A DNA stretch of 64,000 nucleotides, taken from NCBI GenBank assembly GCA_947497245.1, contig CANMFO010000001.1, forward strand, positions 682,001 to 746,000, given 5' to 3'. The notes below the pieces were generated by a model, which was given only the letters and a program-made list of their open reading frames with translations, was not told the DNA's origin and did not search any database. Shown here piece by piece: positions 54,859-63,833 of this stretch. Position 1 is the first letter of the stretch. The number at the start of each line of letters is the position of its first letter. The DNA comes from an uncultured Flavobacteriaceae bacterium (GTDB lineage: Bacteria > Bacteroidota > Bacteroidia > Flavobacteriales > Flavobacteriaceae). A program made the position numbers and the translations under genes.

Positions 54859-56316
54859 ATGCTCAACGTATCTAAATTTTTCTTATTGCTGCTCTTGAAA
54901 TTGGCCCTGCTCGTACTTTACATTGGGCCCCAGGAAACCCAGTCACAGATTAGGGGTTCCTCGGTAAATGTAAATACCAGTAAGGGCAAGACCACCATTT
55001 CCGTAAAAAATGGTCGAAGGAATAGTTTCTCCCTGGAATATGAAGGTGAAATTACCTTGTCGGATGACGACGAGGACATTGTTGCCATTTCCAGGGGCGG
55101 CTATTTGGAAATCAAAAAATCGGCCTTTGGCAACCGAAGGCGCATTTTTATCGAGCCCAACAATGGTGGTGGACTGATCAAAAAATACTATGTTGGAAGT
55201 TCGGAGGAAAGCTTTGAATCGGAAGGCAGGAAATGGCTGGCCGAAATCCTTCCCGAAGTCGTTCGGTCGTCCACCCTTGGGGCCAAGCAACGGGTAGATC
55301 GAATCTACGGGCAAGGGGGTACGACCGCGGTGCTGCGAGAGGTGGGGAATATGGAGAGCGACCACGTAAAATCGCACTACATCAAACTGCTCCTTAAAAA
55401 GAACCCAAAAAACAGCGACTTGGTGGCCATACTCGATGTGATAGGGAAGGATATCAACTCCGATCATCACCAAGCCGATATCCTTAAGCGAAATACCCGG
55501 CTCTTTTTGGCAAATGAAAACACCACGGCGGCCTACATCAGGACGGCAGGGAGCATCAATTCAGACCATCACAAGGCCGAAGTGTTGAAGCAATCCATTC
55601 GGGACGGTGCCATTTCCGGAGCGCAGATGAAGTCGTTGTTCACCATTACGGAGAGCATCAATTCGGACCACCACAAGGCCAATGTGCTTTTGGAGACAAT
55701 GAAAAATAGGTCCCTGAACGCTGCCAATACCAATTTGTTGATCTCCACGGCAAGGAACATCCGTTCCGACCACCACAAGGCCCAGGTGTTGAAGGCTGCC
55801 CTGTTGTCCCCGGGACTTTCCGAAAGCGGGTACAATACCTTTTTAAAGTCGGTCGGGAGCATCAATTCCGATCATCATGCAGCGAATGTTTTTTCCGCCC
55901 TATTGGATAAAAAAATGGATGCCAAATCTTTGGGGGAACTCCTTGAACTGGCCCATCGCAATGTAAGTTCGGATCATCATCAGGCCAACATTCTTAAAAA
56001 AGTGGCCAGAACACAGCCTTTGGAAAACGGGAACCTTGAGGTGCTGTTGACCGCCCTGAAAGGGATGAACTCCGACAACCACCAGGCAGATGTTTTCAAA
56101 CAATTGGCAGGGTTGAATTTTAGTGCGGCCCAATTGACGCATATCCTCAATGCCACCAAGAGTATCAACTCGGATCACCACCAGGCGGAGTCCTTGGCCG
56201 CATTTGCCCCTGCGGTGAGGCAAAAGGGCGATGACCTTAAGGAAACCTATCGAAATGCGTGCGGCAGCATCTCGTCCGAGACGCATTATGGAAGGGCCAT
56301 TCGAGCGATCCAATAA
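54859..56316 (+). CDS. SDHH-repeat exported protein
   Basis: The ATG at 54859 gives 485 residues and a hydrophobic N-terminus (FFLLLLLKLALLVLYIG). An N-terminal beta domain (ISVKNGRRNSFSLEYEGE, VAISRGGYLEIKKSAFGNRR) is followed by about ten helical repeats of roughly 34 residues, each starting near S-I-N-S-D-H-H-x-A. I recall a related layout, with S-D-Y in place of SDHH, in the C-terminal regions of BlaR1/M56-type proteins; here it stands without a protease domain. Paired His in each repeat could bind metal. It precedes the kinase operon by 67 bases. Confidence 0.7.
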   Translation: MLNVSKFFLLLLLKLALLVLYIGPQETQSQIRGSSVNVNTSKGKTTISVKNGRRNSFSLEYEGEITLSDDDEDIVAISRGGYLEIKKSAFGNRRRIFIEPNNGGGLIKKYYVGSSEESFESEGRKWLAEILPEVVRSSTLGAKQRVDRIYGQGGTTAVLREVGNMESDHVKSHYIKLLLKKNPKNSDLVAILDVIGKDINSDHHQADILKRNTRLFLANENTTAAYIRTAGSINSDHHKAEVLKQSIRDGAISGAQMKSLFTITESINSDHHKANVLLETMKNRSLNAANTNLLISTARNIRSDHHKAQVLKAALLSPGLSESGYNTFLKSVGSINSDHHAANVFSALLDKKMDAKSLGELLELAHRNVSSDHHQANILKKVARTQPLENGNLEVLLTALKGMNSDNHQADVFKQLAGLNFSAAQLTHILNATKSINSDHHQAESLAAFAPAVRQKGDDLKETYRNACGSISSETHYGRAIRAIQ

Positions 56317-56337
56317 CCTGAGCCTTTACTTCTACCG

Positions 56338-56379
56338 CCAAAATACTACATTATGGTAGCATAATATTGAGTATTTTGG
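56338..56379 (+). repeat. Large nested hairpin before the kinase operon
   Basis: Outer arms CCAAAATACT (56338-56347) and AGTATTTTGG (56370-56379) are perfect complements; inside, ATTATG-GTAG-CATAAT forms a second stem. It ends 4 bases before the ATG at 56384 and covers the ribosome-binding area, so translation or transcription could be controlled here. There is no T-run for termination. Confidence 0.65.
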
Positions 56380-56383
56380 TGGG

Positions 56384-57424
56384 ATGAAGTTGATTTCTGA
56401 AGCCATTTTATACCAACCCACCATGCGAAAACACCTTGGTCTGTTTTTTGTAGGATTCCTGCTGGGGGCAGCAACCTATGGTTTTGTCAACTTCAGCGGT
56501 TTCCAACACGTCCATGAAATGGTTTTGAGCGGACTTCTGGGGGTTGTCTTAGGGTATGTTGCCCACTTCAGCAATGCTCGGATCAATGCCTTTCTGCCTT
56601 GGCAAAAGCAGCCGGGATTTCGCCTGCTGATGGGTGTTTTGTTCCATTTCGGGTTTGGTGCACTGTTGGTCTTTGGGGCGCTTTGGACCTATGGAAAATT
56701 ACAGGCTGTTCCTTCTCTTTTTTCCGAGGATCCCAATGACGTCTTGGCGAAAATAGGCATTCTGTTGTGCTGTACCGCCGTTCTGTACAATATCTTTTAT
56801 TTCGCCATCCACTCGTACCACCAGTATGCCAAGGGGCAAGTCCTGGAATTGCAACTGGAGCGGAAACGGACCCAATTGCAACTCAGTGCGTTAAAATCAC
56901 AATTGAGCCCCCATTTTCTCTTTAACAGCATGAATATCCTTTCTTCCCTTTTTCACAAAGACATTGGAATGGCGGAATCCTTTATCCGGTCCTTGGGAGA
57001 CTCGTACCAGTACGTACTGAACAAATATGACGATCCGCTGGTGACCGTGGGGGAGGAGCTGACCTTTGTGGAGGCTTACTTTTTTTTGATACGAACGCGT
57101 TTCGGGGATGGCCTGACCTTGGATGTACAGTTGCCCTCTTGGGTACTTCAAACCAGGATGCCGCCCCTTACATTGCAGATGTTGGTGGAGAATGCCGTGA
57201 AACATAACGTAGTAGGGCCGGACCAAGCTTTGGAGATTCGACTGGGCACTCCCCGGCCGGGGGCGCTAAGCGTGACCAACAATAAGACCATGAAACGTCC
57301 GAACATAGATTCCTTGGAGATCGGATTGCGCAATATAGGAGCGCGGTACGAGCTCCTTGCCCGCAAATCGATCGAGGTGATCGACACCCAGGATTTTACG
57401 GTACATCTCCCTTTGATCCCATGA
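56384..57424 (+). CDS. LytS-type sensor histidine kinase
   Basis: A 346-residue membrane kinase. The ATG at 56384 is used, but MRKHLGLFFVGFLLG from 56423 may be the true start. Four or five membrane helices (about 15-145) lead to the His_kinase domain: phospho-acceptor His in QLSPHFLFNSMNILSSLF, the N-box in LQMLVENAVKHNVV, and the ATPase end IGLRNIGARYELL. It is coupled to a degenerate kinase gene (ATGA overlap). Confidence 0.85.
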   Translation: MKLISEAILYQPTMRKHLGLFFVGFLLGAATYGFVNFSGFQHVHEMVLSGLLGVVLGYVAHFSNARINAFLPWQKQPGFRLLMGVLFHFGFGALLVFGALWTYGKLQAVPSLFSEDPNDVLAKIGILLCCTAVLYNIFYFAIHSYHQYAKGQVLELQLERKRTQLQLSALKSQLSPHFLFNSMNILSSLFHKDIGMAESFIRSLGDSYQYVLNKYDDPLVTVGEELTFVEAYFFLIRTRFGDGLTLDVQLPSWVLQTRMPPLTLQMLVENAVKHNVVGPDQALEIRLGTPRPGALSVTNNKTMKRPNIDSLEIGLRNIGARYELLARKSIEVIDTQDFTVHLPLIP

Positions 57425-58455
57425 AAAAGCTATTTGTGCACCATCCATTTTTTCGACTATTGAGCCCTTTGTTCAGCGGCGCTCTGGTGTACCTGCTTAT
57501 CTTGCTTATAAACAACAACATAGGACAATTACAGGAGGCATTTCTGGGGCAGGAGCTGTACATGTGTATTGGTCTGGCCTATCTGATCCAGGAGTATTCC
57601 AGAATCTCCCTGTTGCTGTTCGAACGGCTGCAAAGGCCCACTTCCTTCCTTTGGAGGCTGGCGCTGCAACTGGTGAGTTCGATCCTTATCTGTATGGGTC
57701 TGATCTCCGCGGCCATGTACCTTTATTTTACCAATATGCTGGGGTATACGCCCAATGGTAGGGAACTGTTGATATTCAATAGCATCTTTTCGCTGATCAC
57801 CATGATCTATTTGGTACTCTATGTGAGCCATCAATTCCTGTACAAGATAAACACGGACCGGATTTCTAGGGAAATGACCGCAAAACAGGAAATCGAGGCG
57901 GATTTCCAACAGTACAGAAGAGGAATAAATCCCGAATTGTTGTTCGAAAGCCTAGAGGCCCTATTGGTATTGATGAAGCGTAAACCGGAGGCGGCGGAAC
58001 GGCTTTCGGACCATTTCTCAAGTGTATACCGCTACATTCTCGCCAAAAAGAAACGGGAGTTGGTACCTTTTTCCGAAGAATTGGATACACTTGCTGAATT
58101 GATACAATTATTCATCCATCTACCCTATAGAAAGATTGTTCTGGGAAAGGTAGCGGAATGCGATACCTATGTGGTTCCGGGCAGCCTTCTGACCATCGTT
58201 GAAAGAGTGGTCCGAAGCACCATTGTTTCGGAAGAGTCCCAATTGACCCTCGATATTTTGGACACTCCTGGCACCATTCAGGTACAATACCGGCCGGAGG
58301 AGGTGTTAAGAGGCGCTTTTCAAACGGAGGACCTGAACGACCTTGCCGGAAATTACCGTTTCTATTCGGACAGGGCCGTTCGTGTTGTAAAAAAAGATTC
58401 GTACAAAATAGTGGAAATACCAAAATTGAGTTTGGATGAAAGTAGTCATTCTTGA
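57421..58455 (+). CDS. Degenerate histidine kinase lacking the phospho-acceptor His
   Basis: A 344-residue protein with the layout of its neighbour: four membrane helices (about 10-145), then the aligned dimerisation segment reads RRGINPELLFESLEALLVLM, with Glu in place of His, and the N-box region reads LTIVERVVRSTIV without the Asn and His needed to hold ATP-Mg. It probably cannot phosphorylate itself and may work as a pseudokinase subunit or brake. Start overlaps the kinase stop by four bases; end overlaps the regulator by 20. Confidence 0.82.
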   Translation: MKKLFVHHPFFRLLSPLFSGALVYLLILLINNNIGQLQEAFLGQELYMCIGLAYLIQEYSRISLLLFERLQRPTSFLWRLALQLVSSILICMGLISAAMYLYFTNMLGYTPNGRELLIFNSIFSLITMIYLVLYVSHQFLYKINTDRISREMTAKQEIEADFQQYRRGINPELLFESLEALLVLMKRKPEAAERLSDHFSSVYRYILAKKKRELVPFSEELDTLAELIQLFIHLPYRKIVLGKVAECDTYVVPGSLLTIVERVVRSTIVSEESQLTLDILDTPGTIQVQYRPEEVLRGAFQTEDLNDLAGNYRFYSDRAVRVVKKDSYKIVEIPKLSLDESSHS

Positions 58456-59197
58456 AGATGAACCCCTAGCGGCTGAAAAGCTGGAACGCTATCTGCTGAA
58501 ATTTAGTGGGGATATCGAGGTTTTGTGCAAATTGGATTCCCTTGGGAACGCGATTCCCTGGATTGCCGAGCACCAAGATTCCGTGGACCTTTTTTTTATG
58601 GACATTCAACTTACCGATGGCCTCAGTTTCGAGATCTTTTCAAAGATCGACGTAAGCAAGCCGGTCATTTTTACCACGGCTTTTGACGAGTTTGCGATTG
58701 ATGCGTTCAAGGTGAACAGTATTGACTATCTGTTAAAGCCCATTACCTTTACCGATCTGTCCCGAGCCCTAAAAAAATTGGAACAGTTACGGGAACAGCT
58801 CTCCGAGCCCATGCAAATCGGTTCCTTGGTGCGGGAACTGGGCAGGAAAGTATATAAAGATCGGTTTCTGGTCCGGATGGGAAACCATATTCATTCCATA
58901 CCTACCGAAACCATCGCATACTTTTATGCCGAGGGTAGGGACGTGTACTTAAAAAGAAAAAATGGAAAGAAATACCTCATCGAATACACTTTGGAGGTAC
59001 TGGAAGAACTTTTGGATCCCAAACAGTTCTTTCGGACCAATCGAAGTTTTATCGTACACATCAATGCCATAGTCGATGTGGTAGTATATGCGAACAGGCG
59101 ATTGAAGCTAACGCTTGATCCCAAAACAGAGGGGGAGGTCGTGGTGAGCAGGGAAAAGGTAAGCTTCTTCAAACAATGGTTTGGGGGAATAGCATAA
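58436..59197 (+). CDS. LytTR family response regulator
   Basis: A 253-residue protein: receiver domain with phospho-Asp in FFMDIQLTDG, Thr in IFTTAFDEF and Lys in LLKPIT; LytTR DNA-binding domain from about 150 (IAYFYAEGRDVYLKRKNGKK, FRTNRSFIVHINAIVDV). It completes a kinase, pseudokinase and regulator operon. The permease gene downstream, with two palindromes in front, is its most likely target. Confidence 0.9.
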   Translation: MKVVILEDEPLAAEKLERYLLKFSGDIEVLCKLDSLGNAIPWIAEHQDSVDLFFMDIQLTDGLSFEIFSKIDVSKPVIFTTAFDEFAIDAFKVNSIDYLLKPITFTDLSRALKKLEQLREQLSEPMQIGSLVRELGRKVYKDRFLVRMGNHIHSIPTETIAYFYAEGRDVYLKRKNGKKYLIEYTLEVLEELLDPKQFFRTNRSFIVHINAIVDVVVYANRRLKLTLDPKTEGEVVVSREKVSFFKQWFGGIA

Positions 59198-59284
59198 AAA
59201 CGCATGTGGAAATCAACATAAAAGGCCTATCCACAAGAAAATGGCCCGGACGGAGGTTCCAGGAACAAGTTCCCAAATCGTACA

Positions 59285-59338
59285 TGGACACCAAGGTGTC
59301 CAAAGGTTTTGTAAAATTATTGGACAGTTTTATGTCCA
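59285..59338. promoter_or_regulatory. Two identical TGGACA-N6-TGTCCA dyads
   Basis: The first covers 59285-59302 and the second 59321-59338. Both have perfect 6-base half-sites and 6-base spacers (CCAAGG, GTTTTA), with centres 36 bases apart. They lie between the LytTR regulator and the ABC permease start at 59465. Confidence 0.7.
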
Positions 59339-59464
59339 TATATTTTACATCAAAAAAGAAAAAACACTTCAAAAAATAGTATAACTGCCATAGTGCGAGT
59401 ATTTTAAATCAATGGCACGGATTTGGCGTGTTCGGTGAACCGAGACCGATTAAACACGATGACC

Positions 59465-61918
59465 ATGATCAAAAATTATTTCAAAATAGCCTGGAGGACC
59501 ATTTTAAAGAACAGGGCGACCTTTACCATCAACATTGTGGGACTTTCCCTGGGGATAACCAGCTGTTTGCTCATCACGCTGTTCGTTGTGGATGAGCTTT
59601 CCTATGACCGGTTCAATGAAAATTCCGACCGTATGGCACGGGTGCTCCTGAATGCCAAAATGGGCGATGAGATCATTAAGGAATCCACGGTTATGGCCCC
59701 AGTGGCCCGTACCTTTGTGGAGGAACTTCCCGAAGTTGTGGATGCGACACGGATCGTTCGCGCAGCGGAACGGACCAAGGTAACCTATAATGGGAATACA
59801 TTGCGAAAAGGCAAAATGGCGATGGCCGACGCCAACCTGTTCCAGATGTTCAGCCTTGCCCTGATCAAGGGAGATCCCAACACGGTCTTGGACCGCCCCA
59901 GGTCCGTAGTCCTTACCCAGGAACAGGCCAAAGCCTACTTTGGGGAGGAGGAACCGTTGGACAAGACCATTCAAATACACGATATCGGGATCTTTGCACC
60001 TTCGGGCTATGTGGATAACAGTGGATTTTACACCGTCACCGGGATTATGGAGCAGATTCCCGACAATTCGCATTTTCATTTCGACTTGATCGCCTCCATG
60101 GCGAGCAACGCGGATGCCGACAACCAAAGTTGGCTCAGCGGAAGCTACCATACCTATCTCCTGTTTGCCGAAGGTGCCGACCTTGGCGGTATGGAGGCCA
60201 AACTGTCGGGGATTACCAAAAAGTATATGGGGCCCCAATTGAAAAAGGGTTTGGGAATGGATTATGGGGAATTTCTAGAGGCCGGAAACCATGTGGGTTT
60301 TTTTATGCAGCCCTTGACCGATATCCATCTTCATTCGGAACTAAGCGGGCAGTTGGAGCAGGGAGGACAGGCGGGTACGGTTTATATGTTCGCCGCGATA
60401 GCACTGTTTATGTTGCTGATCGCCTGTTTTAATTTCATGAACCTTTCCACCGCAGGGGCCTCAAAAAGACTAAAGGAAATTGGCATACGAAAGGTGTTGG
60501 GCTCCGATAGAAAGCGATTGGTCACCCAGTTCCTTACCGAGTCGTTCATGGCGACATTCCTGGCCATGGGCATTGGTCTGCTGCTCTTTTTGCTGGCTTT
60601 GCCTTATTTTAATCAATTGTCGGGTAAATCGTTGACCTATGATTTGCTGCTGAACCCCCGGGTCATGGTCGCTTTGGTGGGATTGACCGCACTGGTAAGC
60701 TTGATGGCCGGAGGGTATCCTGCTTTTTTTATGTCTTCCTTTAAGCCCATTCAGGCACTCAAAAATAAATTTTCCTTTGTTGGTGGCAAAGGTGTTCGAA
60801 GCGGCTTGGTGGTTTTTCAATTTGCCATATCCATAAGTCTGATCATCGGTACCCTGGTGGTGGGGCGGCAAATGGATTTTATCCAAAACAAGGACCTGGG
60901 ATACGATAGGGAGGAGTTGATCGTGGTACGGGACGCCGGATTGTTGGGCAACGACTTTGGCCCGTTCAGGGAAGAACTTCGGAAAGATCCACGAATCCTG
61001 AACATGACCACTTCCGCTTTTGTACCGGCCGGCCCCACCGATACCAATGGCGCCACACTTTATTCCAAACGTGATCCCACCCAACAATTGCGGACCAAGG
61101 TGTTCAATATTGATGAGGAATACCTGCCTACCCTGGGGATAAAGCTCTTGAAGGGACGAAACTTTTCCAAGGATTTTGGATCGGAGCAAAACAACATCAT
61201 CATCAACGAGACGGCCGTTAAGACCTTTGGTCTGGATGGTAACCCTGTAGGGCAGACGCTGGTCGAGTCGACCGATCTGGAAGGGGGAAGGGCAACACTT
61301 ACCATAGTGGGCGTAGTGAAGGATTTTCACTCCAGGTCCCTACACGAACCCATACAGCCCCTTTTGATGAAGTATAATCCGTATTACGGGCTGATCGTCA
61401 AGGCCAAAGCGGGCGATATTGCCGACCTTATAGCGCTAATGGAAAATCGATGGAAATCTTTTGGCAGCAAAGAGGTCTTTGGCTATGCCTTGCTCGATGA
61501 ACTGTATAATGAGACCTATCTTCGGGAACGGAACATGAACAGCATATTGCAGTACTTTTCGTTCCTTACCATTTTCGTGGCCTGTCTGGGCCTCTTTGGC
61601 CTGGTCACCTTTACCGCCCAGCAACGATTTAAGGAAATTGGGATTCGAAAGGTCCTGGGATCTTCTGTCCCACAGATTGTGGTGATGCTCGCCAAGGATT
61701 TTTTGAAGTTGGTGTTGATTTCCATGCTGATCGCCTTCCCCTTTGGGTATTATGCCATGGACAAATGGCTCCAGGGATTTGCGTACAGCATTGATATAGA
61801 CTGGTGGATTTTTGCCGTTGCGGGCGTAGTGACCGTGCTGATCGCATTTTTGACGATAAGTTTCAGAAGTATAAAGGCGGCATTGGCCAATCCGGTGCAG
61901 AGCTTACGGATGGAGTAG
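59465..61918 (+). CDS. MacB/FtsX-type ABC transporter permease
   Basis: About 817 residues. The ATG at 59465 begins IKNYFKIAWRTILKNRATF, the typical start; an ATG six bases upstream is also possible. It has the duplicated MacB periplasmic domain plus FtsX layout: helix near 20-40, four-helix blocks near 300-440, and another around 690-800 (FSFLTIFVACLGLFGLVTF), with repeated EIGIRKVLG segments. No ATPase gene is adjacent. Such permeases work with LolD/MacB-type ATPases in lipoprotein or peptide efflux and are often controlled by LytTR systems. Confidence 0.88.
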   Translation: MIKNYFKIAWRTILKNRATFTINIVGLSLGITSCLLITLFVVDELSYDRFNENSDRMARVLLNAKMGDEIIKESTVMAPVARTFVEELPEVVDATRIVRAAERTKVTYNGNTLRKGKMAMADANLFQMFSLALIKGDPNTVLDRPRSVVLTQEQAKAYFGEEEPLDKTIQIHDIGIFAPSGYVDNSGFYTVTGIMEQIPDNSHFHFDLIASMASNADADNQSWLSGSYHTYLLFAEGADLGGMEAKLSGITKKYMGPQLKKGLGMDYGEFLEAGNHVGFFMQPLTDIHLHSELSGQLEQGGQAGTVYMFAAIALFMLLIACFNFMNLSTAGASKRLKEIGIRKVLGSDRKRLVTQFLTESFMATFLAMGIGLLLFLLALPYFNQLSGKSLTYDLLLNPRVMVALVGLTALVSLMAGGYPAFFMSSFKPIQALKNKFSFVGGKGVRSGLVVFQFAISISLIIGTLVVGRQMDFIQNKDLGYDREELIVVRDAGLLGNDFGPFREELRKDPRILNMTTSAFVPAGPTDTNGATLYSKRDPTQQLRTKVFNIDEEYLPTLGIKLLKGRNFSKDFGSEQNNIIINETAVKTFGLDGNPVGQTLVESTDLEGGRATLTIVGVVKDFHSRSLHEPIQPLLMKYNPYYGLIVKAKAGDIADLIALMENRWKSFGSKEVFGYALLDELYNETYLRERNMNSILQYFSFLTIFVACLGLFGLVTFTAQQRFKEIGIRKVLGSSVPQIVVMLAKDFLKLVLISMLIAFPFGYYAMDKWLQGFAYSIDIDWWIFAVAGVVTVLIAFLTISFRSIKAALANPVQSLRME

Positions 61919-62234
61919 CAAATGATCGGAACGGACAATACACCTGGATAAACCAAGGGTTTCTTGATGGGGCAAATGGTATACCTACTTCTTGATTTCG
62001 GAAAGCCGGGCCAGCAATTCCAATTGTCAGATCTTGTAGGTACGAGATGAGAAGGGCCGTCCATGCTGTTGGATATCCATGGCAATGGCAGGACATATTG
62101 GAGAAAAAAGTTCTTCCCCGGGCAACCTTTTAGGTGATATGGACGTCTAGAGAAGTAAGCGGTACGCCCCGTTTGATCGCTAGGATCTTAATGCTCGTGC
62201 CCCGGATTTTATGGACATCAAAAACGAACTGAAA
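61919..62234. other. Gap between permease and GIN-domain gene
   Basis: 316 bases with several short frames, none over 40 residues with coding character except spurious ones. No clear promoter, terminator or repeat was found. Confidence 0.35.
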
Positions 62235-62816
62235 ATGAAAAAAACAACAATTATTGTACTTATCGGACTTTTGACGATGTCCACATTGACTGCACAGCAT
62301 TCGGAACAGCGGGAACTCGAAGATTTTCACAGGGTACAATTGGACGGGAACATCAGGCTATTCCTGATTCAGGGCGAATACCCATCGGTTCTTCTCGAAA
62401 CCAGAAGGGAAAGGCATTTGCAGGATTACGTGACCGAAGTACGCAATGGCACGTTGCACCTCTACTTCAAGAACAAACACCATAACGATCATAAGGTAAA
62501 AGTATATCTCAACCACACGGGAATCGACAACCTCCATATGGACGGTTTCGTACGGCTGAGGTCCGATGATCCCATATCGGAGGAAACTCTTACCATTAAA
62601 GGGGACGGTTTTATTACCGGACGGGTGGCCGTAGACGTGGAAGATCTGCAAATTAACCTGGACGGCTTCACCAGCTTTACCGTTTCCGGAACGGCCCAAC
62701 GGGCGAATTTGCGTGTTGATGGTTTTGGCAAGATCGATGCAAAACACTTGGAAGTGGGAAGCGTGCGCAAATCTGGGGACGGACTTACCATGATCAGGCT
62801 TGACCCTGACCGGTAA
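62235..62816 (+). CDS. GIN (DUF2807) domain exported protein
   Basis: The ATG at 62235 gives 193 residues; eight additional in-frame residues are possible. A signal peptide (IIVLIGLLTMSTLTAQ) is followed by a single beta-helix-like GIN domain: LEDFHRVQLDGNIRLFLIQG, DNLHMDGFVRL, LTIKGDGFITGRV, LRVDGFGKIDAKHLE. Surface or periplasmic; ligand unknown. Confidence 0.85.
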   Translation: MKKTTIIVLIGLLTMSTLTAQHSEQRELEDFHRVQLDGNIRLFLIQGEYPSVLLETRRERHLQDYVTEVRNGTLHLYFKNKHHNDHKVKVYLNHTGIDNLHMDGFVRLRSDDPISEETLTIKGDGFITGRVAVDVEDLQINLDGFTSFTVSGTAQRANLRVDGFGKIDAKHLEVGSVRKSGDGLTMIRLDPDR

Positions 62817-62850
62817 CCCAAAGAAAATGGGTCCTAGGCGGGCTTTGGAG

Positions 62851-63381
62851 CTAAATTGCTTCTTGCAGCAACATAATTTTTTGATCGAGCTCACGCTGTA
62901 ATGTGCTGTTGGTCAATCCGTCTTTTGAGAAATTGATATGGAAAGAGGGTAGGGAGAAGTCGGCGACGATGTTTCCGCCCAAATGGGGAAACGAGGATTT
63001 GGCAGCTTGCAGCACACTTGTGCCGCCCCTTGCTCCCGGAGAGGTGGCCATTAACAACATGGGTTTCCCTTTCCATACGTTCTTGTCGATTCTGGACAAC
63101 CAATCATAGGCATTTTTGAAGGCGGCGGTATAGGAACCATTGTGTTCGCCAAGTGAAATTATCAGTCCATCCGCCGACTCAAAAAGGGCATCGAGTTTCG
63201 TGGCGTCCTCCGGAATGCCATTTTCAGTTTCTGTGTCTATACCGTAAAGGGGTAGCTTAAAATCGTTGAGATCAAGGATCAAGGGCGCTACATTCTCCAT
63301 TCGCCCGGCAGCGTAGGCCACCAGCGACTTATTGATGGATTTCTTACTGTTGCTCCCACCCAGTGCAATTATTTTCTTCAT
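62851..63381 (-). CDS. NADPH-dependent FMN reductase family protein
   Basis: A 176-residue flavodoxin-like enzyme: FMN phosphate loop LGGSNSKKSINKSL and the motif SLGEHNGSYTAAFKNAYDWL, with ATSPGARGG later. It reduces quinones or azo compounds. The stop of the MarR gene upstream is one base from its ATG, so the two form an operon under MarR control. Confidence 0.88.
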   Translation of the reverse strand: MKKIIALGGSNSKKSINKSLVAYAAGRMENVAPLILDLNDFKLPLYGIDTETENGIPEDATKLDALFESADGLIISLGEHNGSYTAAFKNAYDWLSRIDKNVWKGKPMLLMATSPGARGGTSVLQAAKSSFPHLGGNIVADFSLPSFHINFSKDGLTNSTLQRELDQKIMLLQEAI

Positions 63382-63382
63382 A

Positions 63383-63802
63383 CTAATTTCCCTTGAGTTT
63401 TTGTATCAATAACCTCAGCGTTTCCAATTCTTCCAAAGAAAGATTTTGCATCATCGGTTTATGAAAACCTTCGACTTTTTTATCCAGTTTTTTTAATAGT
63501 TCCGATCCTTCTTTGGTAATGACAATATCCATTTTACGTCGGTCATCCGGACAAAGAGTGCGTTCTACCAGCCCTTTTGTGCACAATTTGTCAACAATTC
63601 GGGTTACGTTGCTCGAACGCTGCACCATTTGTTCCAAGATGGTGTTGACCGAAACGGGCCGACCTTTGGCGCCACGCAGTATCCGAAGTACGTTGAACTG
63701 CGGTTCATAGATGTCATATTCCTTGAGCTCCTTGGATATCGAATCGGTGATCCAATGTCCGGTCCGTATTATTTCGTGAACCGTGTTGTAGTATCCGTCC
63801 AT
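63383..63802 (-). CDS. MarR family transcriptional regulator
   Basis: A 139-residue winged-helix protein: VNTILEQMVQRSSNVTRIVD is the recognition helix region, LCPDDRRKMDIVIT the beta wing, and the outer helices dimerise. It heads the operon with the flavin reductase. The arrangement fits a quinone or oxidative-stress sensor. A TTGT-N4-ACAA dyad overlaps its promoter. Confidence 0.88.
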   Translation of the reverse strand: MDGYYNTVHEIIRTGHWITDSISKELKEYDIYEPQFNVLRILRGAKGRPVSVNTILEQMVQRSSNVTRIVDKLCTKGLVERTLCPDDRRKMDIVITKEGSELLKKLDKKVEGFHKPMMQNLSLEELETLRLLIQKLKGN

Positions 63803-63816
63803 TACATGTACATTAA

Positions 63817-63833
63817 TTGTTGATACAAACCTA
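63817..63833 (-). promoter_or_regulatory. MarR operator overlapping the -7 box
   Basis: TTGT-TGAT-ACAA (63817-63828) is a small dyad of the type MarR proteins bind. On the minus strand TAGGTTTG (63833-63826) is an exact -7 element that shares three bases with it, so a bound repressor would block RNA polymerase. Confidence 0.5.
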
